Of a stretch of 37,414 bases of DNA, positions 1 to 7,125 are shown one piece after another (positions within the stretch are counted from its first letter, which is position 1; each line of letters opens with the position of its first letter). A program made the position numbers and the translations under genes. The DNA lies in assembly GCA_013813765.1 (NCBI GenBank), contig JACCRC010000364.1, positions 1-37,414 on the forward strand, given 5' to 3'. The notes under the pieces were generated by a model. The model had not been told where the DNA came from and did not search any database. It was given only the letters and a program-made list of their open reading frames with translations. The DNA is from Deltaproteobacteria bacterium. Its GTDB lineage: Bacteria > Myxococcota_A > Polyangia > Haliangiales > Haliangiaceae.

Positions 1-1
1 G

Positions 2-1057
2 GGCTGCACCGTGCTCGCGCTCGGCGCGCTCGGTGCGCTGCGCTCGCGCGATCCCGACGCGGCTTCCGCGATCGATCGCGCGCTGCTCGATGGTGGGATC
101 GGCGTCGCGTGCATCGCGATCGCGATCGGCCTCGCGCGCGCTGGCTTACCGAAGCGCGGACCGATCGTGCTCGCACTGCTCGCGGTCGCTGCGCTCGGCG
201 CGTTCCCGTCGGTGTCGCCGGTCACATCGCGCGTGCTGGTGGCCGAGGAGCCCCCGTGGGTCACCGCCGCGGAGAGCGCATCGCGCCCGGCGCGCGTGTT
301 CCGGCCGGTGATCATGGTCGATATGTCCGACGAGCTCGCGGACTCGATGGCCACGCTGCGCGGGACCTCGGGGTGGCGCTGGGGGATCGGTGCGGGACGC
401 AGCGATGATCCGGCGCGACCTGCCGCTCACGATGCGGTGTGGCTCGCGGCGGCCCGCGAGGGCGGAGCGCTCCTCGATCGGTTCGGGATCGAGCTCGCGA
501 TCCTGCCGACGACGGTCGTCACCGGAAACAGGATGACCGAGCTCGGGCGTCGCGGGCGCTGGTCGATCGTCTCGCTGCCGGTCGCGCCCGTTGCCGCCGT
601 GCTGCGGGGCGCCGTGTGGTCGGTTGCACCGCGCGACGCCATGGACCACCTGTTCGCGGCAGGCGGCGGCACGAACGTGTTGCGCGGCACCGTGGTCCTC
701 GCGGGCACCGGGCCGGCGAAGGGCGATCGCGGTCCGCCGGTGCCGTGCACCGTGCAGCACTGGGAGCCTGGCGACATCGATCTCGTATGCACGCCCGACA
801 CCGACGGCTACGCGGTGGTGTCGTCCTCGCCGGCCGCCGGCTGGAGCGCGAGCGTGGACGGCACCTCTGTCGACTGGCTCACCGCCGACGTGCTTCGCCG
901 CGCAGTTCCGATCGGTGCCGGCATGCACCACGTGCAGTGGCGCTACTCTGCGCCCGGATCGCGGCTCGGCCTCCTGTTCGCGCTCGTCGGGGTGCTCGGG
1001 CTCGTCGCGCTGTGGATCAGCACGCGCAAGCAGCCTCCGCCCGCTGACGTCAACTGA
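2..1057 (+). CDS. YfhO-like membrane protein, C-terminal part (5' truncated)
   Basis: The reading frame is open to the left edge, so this is the C-terminal part of a longer gene; a GTG at 11 is probably internal. The visible part has hydrophobic segments near the start (about residues 27-45 and 52-68 from that GTG), then a soluble region of about 230 residues, then a last membrane segment near the C-terminus (GLLFALVGVLGLVALWI). The stretch before that segment (GWSASVDG, then RAVPIGAGMHHVQWRY) matches the terminal beta-sandwich of YfhO-type and related multi-pass glycosyltransferase-like proteins, where a Y-x-GW-x-VDG pattern is typical. YfhO proteins take part in glycosylating cell-envelope polymers, but the substrate here cannot be told. 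Its end is 3 bp from the end of the convergent reductase gene. Confidence 0.7.
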   Translation, partial: GCTVLALGALGALRSRDPDAASAIDRALLDGGIGVACIAIAIGLARAGLPKRGPIVLALLAVAALGAFPSVSPVTSRVLVAEEPPWVTAAESASRPARVFRPVIMVDMSDELADSMATLRGTSGWRWGIGAGRSDDPARPAAHDAVWLAAAREGGALLDRFGIELAILPTTVVTGNRMTELGRRGRWSIVSLPVAPVAAVLRGAVWSVAPRDAMDHLFAAGGGTNVLRGTVVLAGTGPAKGDRGPPVPCTVQHWEPGDIDLVCTPDTDGYAVVSSSPAAGWSASVDGTSVDWLTADVLRRAVPIGAGMHHVQWRYSAPGSRLGLLFALVGVLGLVALWISTRKQPPPADVN

Positions 1058-1060
1058 GCC

Positions 1061-2122
1061 TCAGGTGATCTGGGGAAGACTCGGCCGCTCGTCGGGCCCG
1101 CACACGCGATCGAGCGTCTCTCGCGACGACTTCGTCGTGCCCTTCGCGATCTCCCATACGGTCTCGACGATGCGCTGGTTCCACGGCGTCGGGATGCCGT
1201 GCGTCTTGCCGCGCGTCACGATCTCGCCGTTCAGAAAATCGATCGCCGGCGTCCTGCCGCGCTCGATCGCCGCGAGCATCGAGGACCGCATGCGCCGGTA
1301 GCGCAGCCCGACCGCGAGCAGCAGCGCGTGCTTCGCGGTCAGCGACATCGATGCGGTCGCCGTGCGATCCGCCTCCGACAGCGACACCCACTCGAGGTCG
1401 AGCGTGCCGGCGACCTTCTCGAGCGCGATGCCTTCGGCCTTCGCCACCGACACGCACTCCGTCATGATCTCCAGCGCGAGGCGGCGGTACCTGCGCTGAC
1501 GCACGAGCGGACCGAGCCGCTCGCCGGCGATCGTGCCGAGCGCCGACACCGCGCAGTTGAGCGCGAGCTTGCTCCACCGCGCGCCCTTCAAGTTCTTCGT
1601 CAGGGTCACCGGGCCGACGGCCTCGAGCAGCTCGCCGATCCGCCGCACGTCGGTATCGACCTCGCCTGTCAGGCGGCCGAGCTGGAAGCCACCCGAGGCG
1701 GTGCGCTCGTAGCGGCCGGGCTCCGGCATCGATGCACCCCACGCGACGATGCCGCCGATCACGCGGTGCGCGCCGACGATCGCGGCGACCCGCTCCTCGC
1801 ACAGGCCGTTCTGCAGTACGACGACCTTCGCGTCCTCCACCAGGTGGGGCAGGGCGGTGCGGGCCGCGTCCTCCACATTCGGAGGTTGTGTGGCGAGGAT
1901 CGCGAGATCGTATTTTCCCTCGGGGGCCGGCGAAACCCAGCCGCGGACGACACGCTCCTCGCCTTCATCGGTAACGCGGAATCCAGATTTGTCGACGGCT
2001 GCGCGGATCAGCTCGTTCGTGGACACGGCGGTGACGGCGGAGCCGACCTCCATCAGCGTGGACGCGACGATGCCGCCGATGCCTCCGGCTCCCATCACGA
2101 GGATGCGTGGCTGCGGATTCAT
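1061..2122 (-). CDS. Ketopantoate reductase family (PanE/ApbA) protein
   Basis: The 353-residue protein opens with a Rossmann nucleotide-binding loop (GAGGIGG, residues 11-17), has the QNG motif of the family (104-106) and a C-terminal helical domain with the catalytic lysine in WSKLALN (K185, N189). PanE reduces 2-dehydropantoate to pantoate with NADPH in pantothenate and CoA synthesis. One point argues against a simple PanE call: where E. coli PanE has a second asparagine four residues on (K176, N180, N184), this protein has serine (S193). It is also longer than E. coli PanE (303 residues). It may therefore reduce another 2-oxo acid. The ATG at 2122 directly precedes the nucleotide-binding fold. 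It is transcribed divergently from the metallo-hydrolase pair. Confidence 0.82.
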   Translation of the reverse strand: MNPQPRILVMGAGGIGGIVASTLMEVGSAVTAVSTNELIRAAVDKSGFRVTDEGEERVVRGWVSPAPEGKYDLAILATQPPNVEDAARTALPHLVEDAKVVVLQNGLCEERVAAIVGAHRVIGGIVAWGASMPEPGRYERTASGGFQLGRLTGEVDTDVRRIGELLEAVGPVTLTKNLKGARWSKLALNCAVSALGTIAGERLGPLVRQRRYRRLALEIMTECVSVAKAEGIALEKVAGTLDLEWVSLSEADRTATASMSLTAKHALLLAVGLRYRRMRSSMLAAIERGRTPAIDFLNGEIVTRGKTHGIPTPWNQRIVETVWEIAKGTTKSSRETLDRVCGPDERPSLPQIT

Positions 2123-2154
2123 GAGTGCTTCAGTAACGATATCCCGAGCCGACT

Positions 2155-2183
2155 TTGGGTAAATCGTCGGGAGGGGCTACAAT
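2155..2183 (+). promoter_or_regulatory. Sigma70-like promoter for the metallo-hydrolase operon
   Basis: TTGGGT (2155-2160) and TACAAT (2178-2183) are separated by exactly 17 bp. The -10 ends 12 nt before the ATG at 2196, so the leader would be only about 5-6 nt long. This is the best -35/-10 pair seen in the window. Confidence 0.6.
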
Positions 2184-2195
2184 TCTTTCCGTCAA

Positions 2196-3142
<947 letters not shown>

Positions 3143-3146
<4 letters not shown>

Positions 3147-3982
3147 AGATCCGGTTCTGGGGAGTCCGCGGTTCGTTCGCGATGAGCGGTCGCGAATACC
3201 TGCGCTACGGCGGCAACACGACCTCGGTCGAGCTCGTCACGAACGCGGGCGAGCGCCTGCTGATCGATCTCGGCACCGGTGCGACCGAGCTCGCGAAGCA
3301 GCTCATGGGCAGCGAGTTCGGCAAGGGGCAGGGCAAGCTGCCCATCCTCCTCTCGCACACGCACCTCGATCACATCCAGGGCCTGCCGTTCTTCACGCCG
3401 TTCTTCATCAAGGGGAACGAGATCCGGATCCTCGGCGCCGATCCGAACAGCGGCTCGTCGCTCGAGACCACCTTGCAGAACCAGCTCGCGCCGCACTACT
3501 CGCCGCTCAACGGACTCGAGAACCTCGCGGCCGGCGTGTCGATCGAGACCGTGCGCCCTCCCGCGACGATCTCGGTGCCCGGCTTCGAGGTGAGGACGCA
3601 CGCCGTCCCGCACGGCAGCATGTGGACCACCGCGTACCGGATCTCCGCCGACGGCAAGACCGTCACGTACCTCTCCGACGTCGAGTACGCGAACCTCGAC
3701 GAGCCCCCCGCCGAGGTCCTCGCGCTGGCGAAAGACGCCGACCTCCTGATCCATGACGCGATGCACGCAGACCACGACTACGAGCTGCGTCGCGGATGGG
3801 GCCACTCGCCCGCGCGTGCGGGAGTGGTCGTCGCGGAGCGCGCCGGCGCGAAGAAGCTGGCATTGTTCCATCACAGCCCCGATGCGACGGACGAGATGAT
3901 CGACGAGGTCGTGCAGCGCACGTCCGCCCGCACCGCTGTTCCCGTATTCGCTGCAGCTGAAGGAAGCTATCTCGACGTATGA
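3143..3982 (+). CDS. Metallo-beta-lactamase-fold hydrolase (second of tandem pair)
   Basis: A paralogue of the upstream gene, sharing the same N-terminal block (FWGVRGS, then LRYGGNTTSVE) and the metal signature HTHLDHIQG (H72, H74, D76, H77). Later likely ligands lie in TYLSDVEY, LLIHDAMHADHD and WGHSPA. At 279 residues it lacks an insertion of about 35 residues that the first copy carries. The GTG start lies inside the stop of the first gene, which supports translational coupling. Divergence between the copies at the substrate side suggests either different substrates or a heteromer. No signal peptide is seen. The exact reaction cannot be read from sequence. Confidence 0.85.
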
Positions 3983-4548
3983 CGGAATCCGCTCGTCCCA
4001 CCCCTGACGAACTTCGCGAGATCGGCGAGTCGTCGACCAACGTCTCCAATGCCTGGGCAGGCGCCGAGAACTACCTGTCGCAAGGACTCGTGCACTGGCT
4101 CCGGCGTCACATCTCGTCGGACCAGAAGGCCGCCGTGAAGGCCGCCCTTGCCGCGTGCCGACTCGTCGTCGAGAAGTATCCGACCGACGGCGCGGAGGCG
4201 CAGGCGCCGAAGCAATATGTCGACGACATGCTCGCGAAGACGCAGCGCTGGGTCGACAACCCGTCGAACAACAACAAGGAGACGGTGCGCTCCTCGCTCG
4301 ATACGACGCGCTCGCTGCACGCCTGGCAGGGCCACGAGGAGCACGCGCACTTCTGGATCCTCGAGGCCGTCGATCACGCCTCGATCGCGGTGTGGGCCGG
4401 CGAGCGCAGCTCGTACATCGTGCCGCTCGACTACGGCACCTGCGCCGCGCGCTCGATCGCGTGCGTGCTGCACGCGCTGTTGCTCTCGGGCACGCCCGAG
4501 CAGCAGGCCATCGACATGCTGACCGGCGTCGTCACGACCGCGACGTGA
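3979..4548 (+). CDS. Unknown protein coupled to the metallo-hydrolase pair
   Basis: A 189-residue protein whose ATG overlaps the stop of the second metallo-hydrolase (ATGA), so it is the third gene of a coupled operon. I do not recognise the family. The N-terminal half looks helical and charged; a central stretch (HAWQGHEEHAHFWILEAVDHASIAVW) is rich in His, Trp and acidic residues; and the C-terminal part contains a moderately hydrophobic segment with two cysteines (CAARSIACVLHALLL). There is no signal peptide and no clear transmembrane helix. Context suggests an accessory or regulatory partner of the two hydrolases. It ends 4 bp before the stop of the convergent TetR gene. Confidence 0.75.
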   Translation: MTESARPTPDELREIGESSTNVSNAWAGAENYLSQGLVHWLRRHISSDQKAAVKAALAACRLVVEKYPTDGAEAQAPKQYVDDMLAKTQRWVDNPSNNNKETVRSSLDTTRSLHAWQGHEEHAHFWILEAVDHASIAVWAGERSSYIVPLDYGTCAARSIACVLHALLLSGTPEQQAIDMLTGVVTTAT

Positions 4549-4552
4549 CCGC

Positions 4553-5230
4553 CTAGCGCGGGAACAGCGCGCGCTCGATGAAATCCGTCAGCGCCTTCTT
4601 CGCGCGGTCCGAACCGACGGGCGCGGGCCCGACGTGCTCGGCGAGACCGTACGCGCACTGCATCGCGCTGCCGTAGAGCACCCACGCGGTCGCCTCGGGA
4701 TCCGGCACGACATCGCGCGGCACGATCGTGGCGATCAGCTCGGTGAGCTTTCGGACGGAGACCGTCTCGAACGCGCGGCGCAGCTCGGCGACCTCCGGAT
4801 CGCGGAGCGACATCTCCGAGAAGCTGCGCGACAGGTGCGGGCGAACCAGCACGTGATCGAACAGGAGCGAGATCGTGTGCTCGATCGTCTCGCGACGCGC
4901 GAGGCCGACGAACCGCGCGGGAGTCAGCCCCTCGATTGTCTCGGCATATGCTGACACCATCGAGCGCCGCGCGATCTCGATGTAGACCTCGTGCTTGTCC
5001 TCGAAGTAGCGATAGAACGTGCCGACCGAGACGCCAGCCTTCTGCGCGATCTCCGGCGTACCGACACTGTCGTACCCGTGCTTCGAGAAGAGGTCGGAGG
5101 CGGCCTCGATCAGCCCGAGGTAGGAGCGGCGCGACCGTTCCTGCCGGAAGTCCGGCTCCTTGGTCGCGCGAAGGATGGCCTCGGGGGGGCGGGATGCTCC
5201 CGAACGGGGCTTGGGGCGCGAGGTGGCCAT
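4553..5230 (-). CDS. TetR-family regulator divergent from the diiron protein
   Basis: A 225-residue protein with a basic N-terminal tail and a TetR_N helix-turn-helix at about residues 40-82 (recognition region TPEIAQKAGVSVGTFYRYF). The long C-terminal domain would bind ligand and dimerise. I chose the ATG at 5230 (MATSRPKP) over an upstream in-frame ATG at 5272, because the upstream extension is Cys/Arg-rich and runs into the operator-like palindrome. The gene is divergent from the diiron protein at 5320, and a 7+7 bp inverted repeat lies between them. It probably represses both itself and the neighbour. The ligand is unknown; by analogy with TetR regulators beside oxygenases it could be a lipid or aromatic compound. 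Confidence 0.88.
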   Translation of the reverse strand: MATSRPKPRSGASRPPEAILRATKEPDFRQERSRRSYLGLIEAASDLFSKHGYDSVGTPEIAQKAGVSVGTFYRYFEDKHEVYIEIARRSMVSAYAETIEGLTPARFVGLARRETIEHTISLLFDHVLVRPHLSRSFSEMSLRDPEVAELRRAFETVSVRKLTELIATIVPRDVVPDPEATAWVLYGSAMQCAYGLAEHVGPAPVGSDRAKKALTDFIERALFPR

Positions 5231-5270
5231 GTCCTCACAATGCACTTGACGAAGGCGCGAACACCAGTAC

Positions 5271-5292
5271 AAACTGACATCGGTTTCAGTTT
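5271..5292. promoter_or_regulatory. Palindromic TetR-type operator
   Basis: Perfect 7-bp arms AAACTGA (5271-5277) and TCAGTTT (5286-5292) flank an 8-bp spacer, 22 bp in all. It lies between the divergent TetR gene and the diiron protein gene and is much more A+T-rich than its surroundings. A possible -10 (TACAAA, 5268-5273) overlaps it, so a bound repressor would block transcription. Confidence 0.68.
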
Positions 5293-5319
5293 TTGGATTC
5301 GAACCGCTGGGAGGTCACC

Positions 5320-6348
5320 ATGGTCGCTACTGCCCCTGCACTCGCTGGACCCTCGATCGAGACGCTCGAAGCGTTGCTCGACGTGACGTACACGTGGGGT
5401 TACACGGAGACGCGCGAGAAGCTGCGCGATCTCTACGACAAGGCCGTCCGAGCACAATGGATCTCGGATGACGTCCTTCCGTGGAAGACCGACGTCGACC
5501 TCGAGCGCCCGATGGGCCCCGAGCAGCTGATGCCGCTGTTCGGCTCGGACATCTACAACAAGATGAACGAGAAGGAGAAGCGGAACCTCAACATCGATAC
5601 CTTCTCGTGGACGCTCTCGCAGTTCCTCCATGGCGAGCAGGGCGCGCTGCTCGCGACCGCGCAGCTCGTCGATTCGGTCCAGGATCTCGACAGCAAGCTC
5701 TACGCGGCGAGCCAGGTCGTCGACGAGGCCCGCCACGTCGATGTCTACAACCGGTACGTCCACACGAAGATCGGCTTCAGCTATCCGTGCAATCCGCACC
5801 TGAAGACGCTGCTCGACATGATCCTCAAGGACAGTCGCTGGGACATGAAGTTTCTCGGCATGCAGATCATGGTCGAGGGCCTCGCACTCGCCGCGTTCGG
5901 AATGATCCGCGCGAATACGCAGGAGCCCCTGCTGAGGGAGCTCACGGCATATGTGATGGGCGACGAAGCGCGCCACGTCGCCTTCGGCGTGCTCTCGCTG
6001 CGCGACTATTACCGGGAGCAGCCGGAGAGCGTGAAGCGCGAGCGCGAGGACTTCGTGTACGAGGCCGCGCGCCTGATGCGGGACCGGTTCCTGTTCCAGG
6101 AAGTCTGGGAGAAGAACGGGCTGCCCGCGAAGCAGTGCATGGACATCGCGCTGAACAACCACGGCCAGGTGCTGTTCCGGCAGATGCTGTTCGCGAAGAT
6201 CGTCCCGGCGATCAAGAAGATGGATCTGCTCTCGGATCGCCAGCGCGAGCGGTTCAAGGAGCTCGGCATCCTCCAGTTCGAGAACTGGGAGGATCCGGTC
6301 GCCGCGATGTCGCAGTCCCCGACGGGCGCGACCTCCGCTCGCCTGTAG
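5320..6348 (+). CDS. Ferritin-like diiron protein (R2/oxygenase-like)
   Basis: The protein carries all six ligands of a carboxylate-bridged diiron site in ferritin-like order: E106 (HGEQGA), E136 and H139 (DEARH), E186 (VEGLAL), E216 and H219 (GDEARH). The two DEARH motifs are conspicuous. Such proteins activate O2 for hydroxylation, desaturation or N-oxygenation, or form radicals, as in ribonucleotide reductase R2 and AurF-type oxygenases. The substrate is unknown. I chose the ATG at 5320 (342 residues) because a good Shine-Dalgarno, GGGAGGT, ends 5 nt upstream; an upstream TTG at 5293 would begin right at the edge of the operator. The divergent TetR gene and palindrome suggest substrate-induced expression. 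There is no signal peptide. Confidence 0.85.
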   Translation: MVATAPALAGPSIETLEALLDVTYTWGYTETREKLRDLYDKAVRAQWISDDVLPWKTDVDLERPMGPEQLMPLFGSDIYNKMNEKEKRNLNIDTFSWTLSQFLHGEQGALLATAQLVDSVQDLDSKLYAASQVVDEARHVDVYNRYVHTKIGFSYPCNPHLKTLLDMILKDSRWDMKFLGMQIMVEGLALAAFGMIRANTQEPLLRELTAYVMGDEARHVAFGVLSLRDYYREQPESVKREREDFVYEAARLMRDRFLFQEVWEKNGLPAKQCMDIALNNHGQVLFRQMLFAKIVPAIKKMDLLSDRQRERFKELGILQFENWEDPVAAMSQSPTGATSARL

Positions 6349-6361
6349 CGCTCCAGCGCGC

Positions 6362-6367
6362 TAGTGT
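6362..6367 (+). promoter_or_regulatory. -10-like TAGTGT before the cupredoxin lipoprotein
   Basis: TAGTGT ends 6 nt before the ATG at 6374 and there is no Shine-Dalgarno, so a leaderless transcript is likely. The same hexamer precedes the lipoprotein gene starting at 16245. Confidence 0.4.
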
Positions 6368-6373
6368 GCCGGC

Positions 6374-6772
6374 ATGCGCGCATCGTTCGTCGTCGCCGCG
6401 GCCCTGGCCCTCCTCGCCTGCGAGAAGAAGGACGCTGACAAGGCCGCGGAGAAGCCCGCGGTCTCGACGCCCGCACCCGCGGTGAAGACGGCGGCGCCCG
6501 CGGGGCCGCGCACGGTGCCGATCGAGGCGAACGACAAGGGCTACGTGCCCGACAAGATCACGGGCAAGGCGAACGAGAAGCTGAAGCTCGTCTTCACGCG
6601 GACGATCGACGCCGAGTGCCTCGCCGAGCTGAAGACGCCCGACGGCAAGCTGCACAAGCTCGAGATGAACAAGCCACTCGAGGTCGAGGTCACCGTGCCC
6701 GCGACGGGCAAGCTCGCGTTCGCCTGCGGCATGGACATGTTCCAGGGCCACATCGTCGCGGACGTGAACTAG
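6374..6772 (+). CDS. Cupredoxin-like lipoprotein
   Basis: A 132-residue protein with a lipoprotein signal (hydrophobic ALALLAC, lipid-accepting Cys at residue 16), then a Lys/Ala/Pro-rich linker, then a small beta domain. The end, KLAFACGMDMFQGHIV, matches the C-terminal loop of the Cupredoxin_1 family, whose members often read FxCGMGMYxG at this point. Another Cys lies earlier in DAECLAEL, as in the D-E-C motif of that family. Copper binding or delivery in the envelope is the likely role, though the full set of ligands cannot be assigned with certainty. It follows the diiron gene by 25 bp but seems to have its own -10. It ends back to back with the next gene. Confidence 0.75.
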   Translation: MRASFVVAAALALLACEKKDADKAAEKPAVSTPAPAVKTAAPAGPRTVPIEANDKGYVPDKITGKANEKLKLVFTRTIDAECLAELKTPDGKLHKLEMNKPLEVEVTVPATGKLAFACGMDMFQGHIVADVN

Positions 6773-7114
6773 CTACTCCTGCCAGCGGCGATCGGCGGCG
6801 CGCGCGGCCCGGCAGCGCGTGACGCGGCTCGCGCCGTACTGCGATGCGACGAGGAACACGATGCCGATCGCGATCGTCGGAAGCGTGATCCCGTAGGTCA
6901 TGATCCCGGTCGTGCCGTCGCCCTCGATGCGGCGGTCGTAGTACGCGATGCCGGCCCCGGCCGCGACCAGCACGCTGCCGGTCACGAGATCCGCGATCGG
7001 TGAGGCGCGGCTCGTCGTGCACTCGAGGTACTTGCCAGGCGTCGTTCGCGGACCTGTGACGGTCGCGAACGAACACGCTGTGAGCAGCGCCACCACCAGC
7101 ACGAGCACCCGCAT
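6773..7114 (-). CDS. Small lipoprotein with two hydrophobic segments
   Basis: A 113-residue protein starting MRVLVLVVALLTAC, a typical lipoprotein signal with Cys at residue 14. Two later hydrophobic stretches (LVTGSVLVAAGAGIAYY and GITLPTIAIGIVFLVASQYGA) are separated by a short charged loop (RRIEGDG), so it may span the membrane twice. This layout is common among small unnamed envelope proteins in myxobacteria. The C-terminus is Arg-rich with one Cys. I chose this ATG because it gives a clean signal; a longer in-frame start at 7156 would overlap the kinase gene upstream. It lies 11 bp downstream of that kinase gene and may be co-transcribed with it. Function unknown. Confidence 0.68.
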   Translation of the reverse strand: MRVLVLVVALLTACSFATVTGPRTTPGKYLECTTSRASPIADLVTGSVLVAAGAGIAYYDRRIEGDGTTGIMTYGITLPTIAIGIVFLVASQYGASRVTRCRAARAADRRWQE

Positions 7115-7125
7115 GCAGGCCGATC

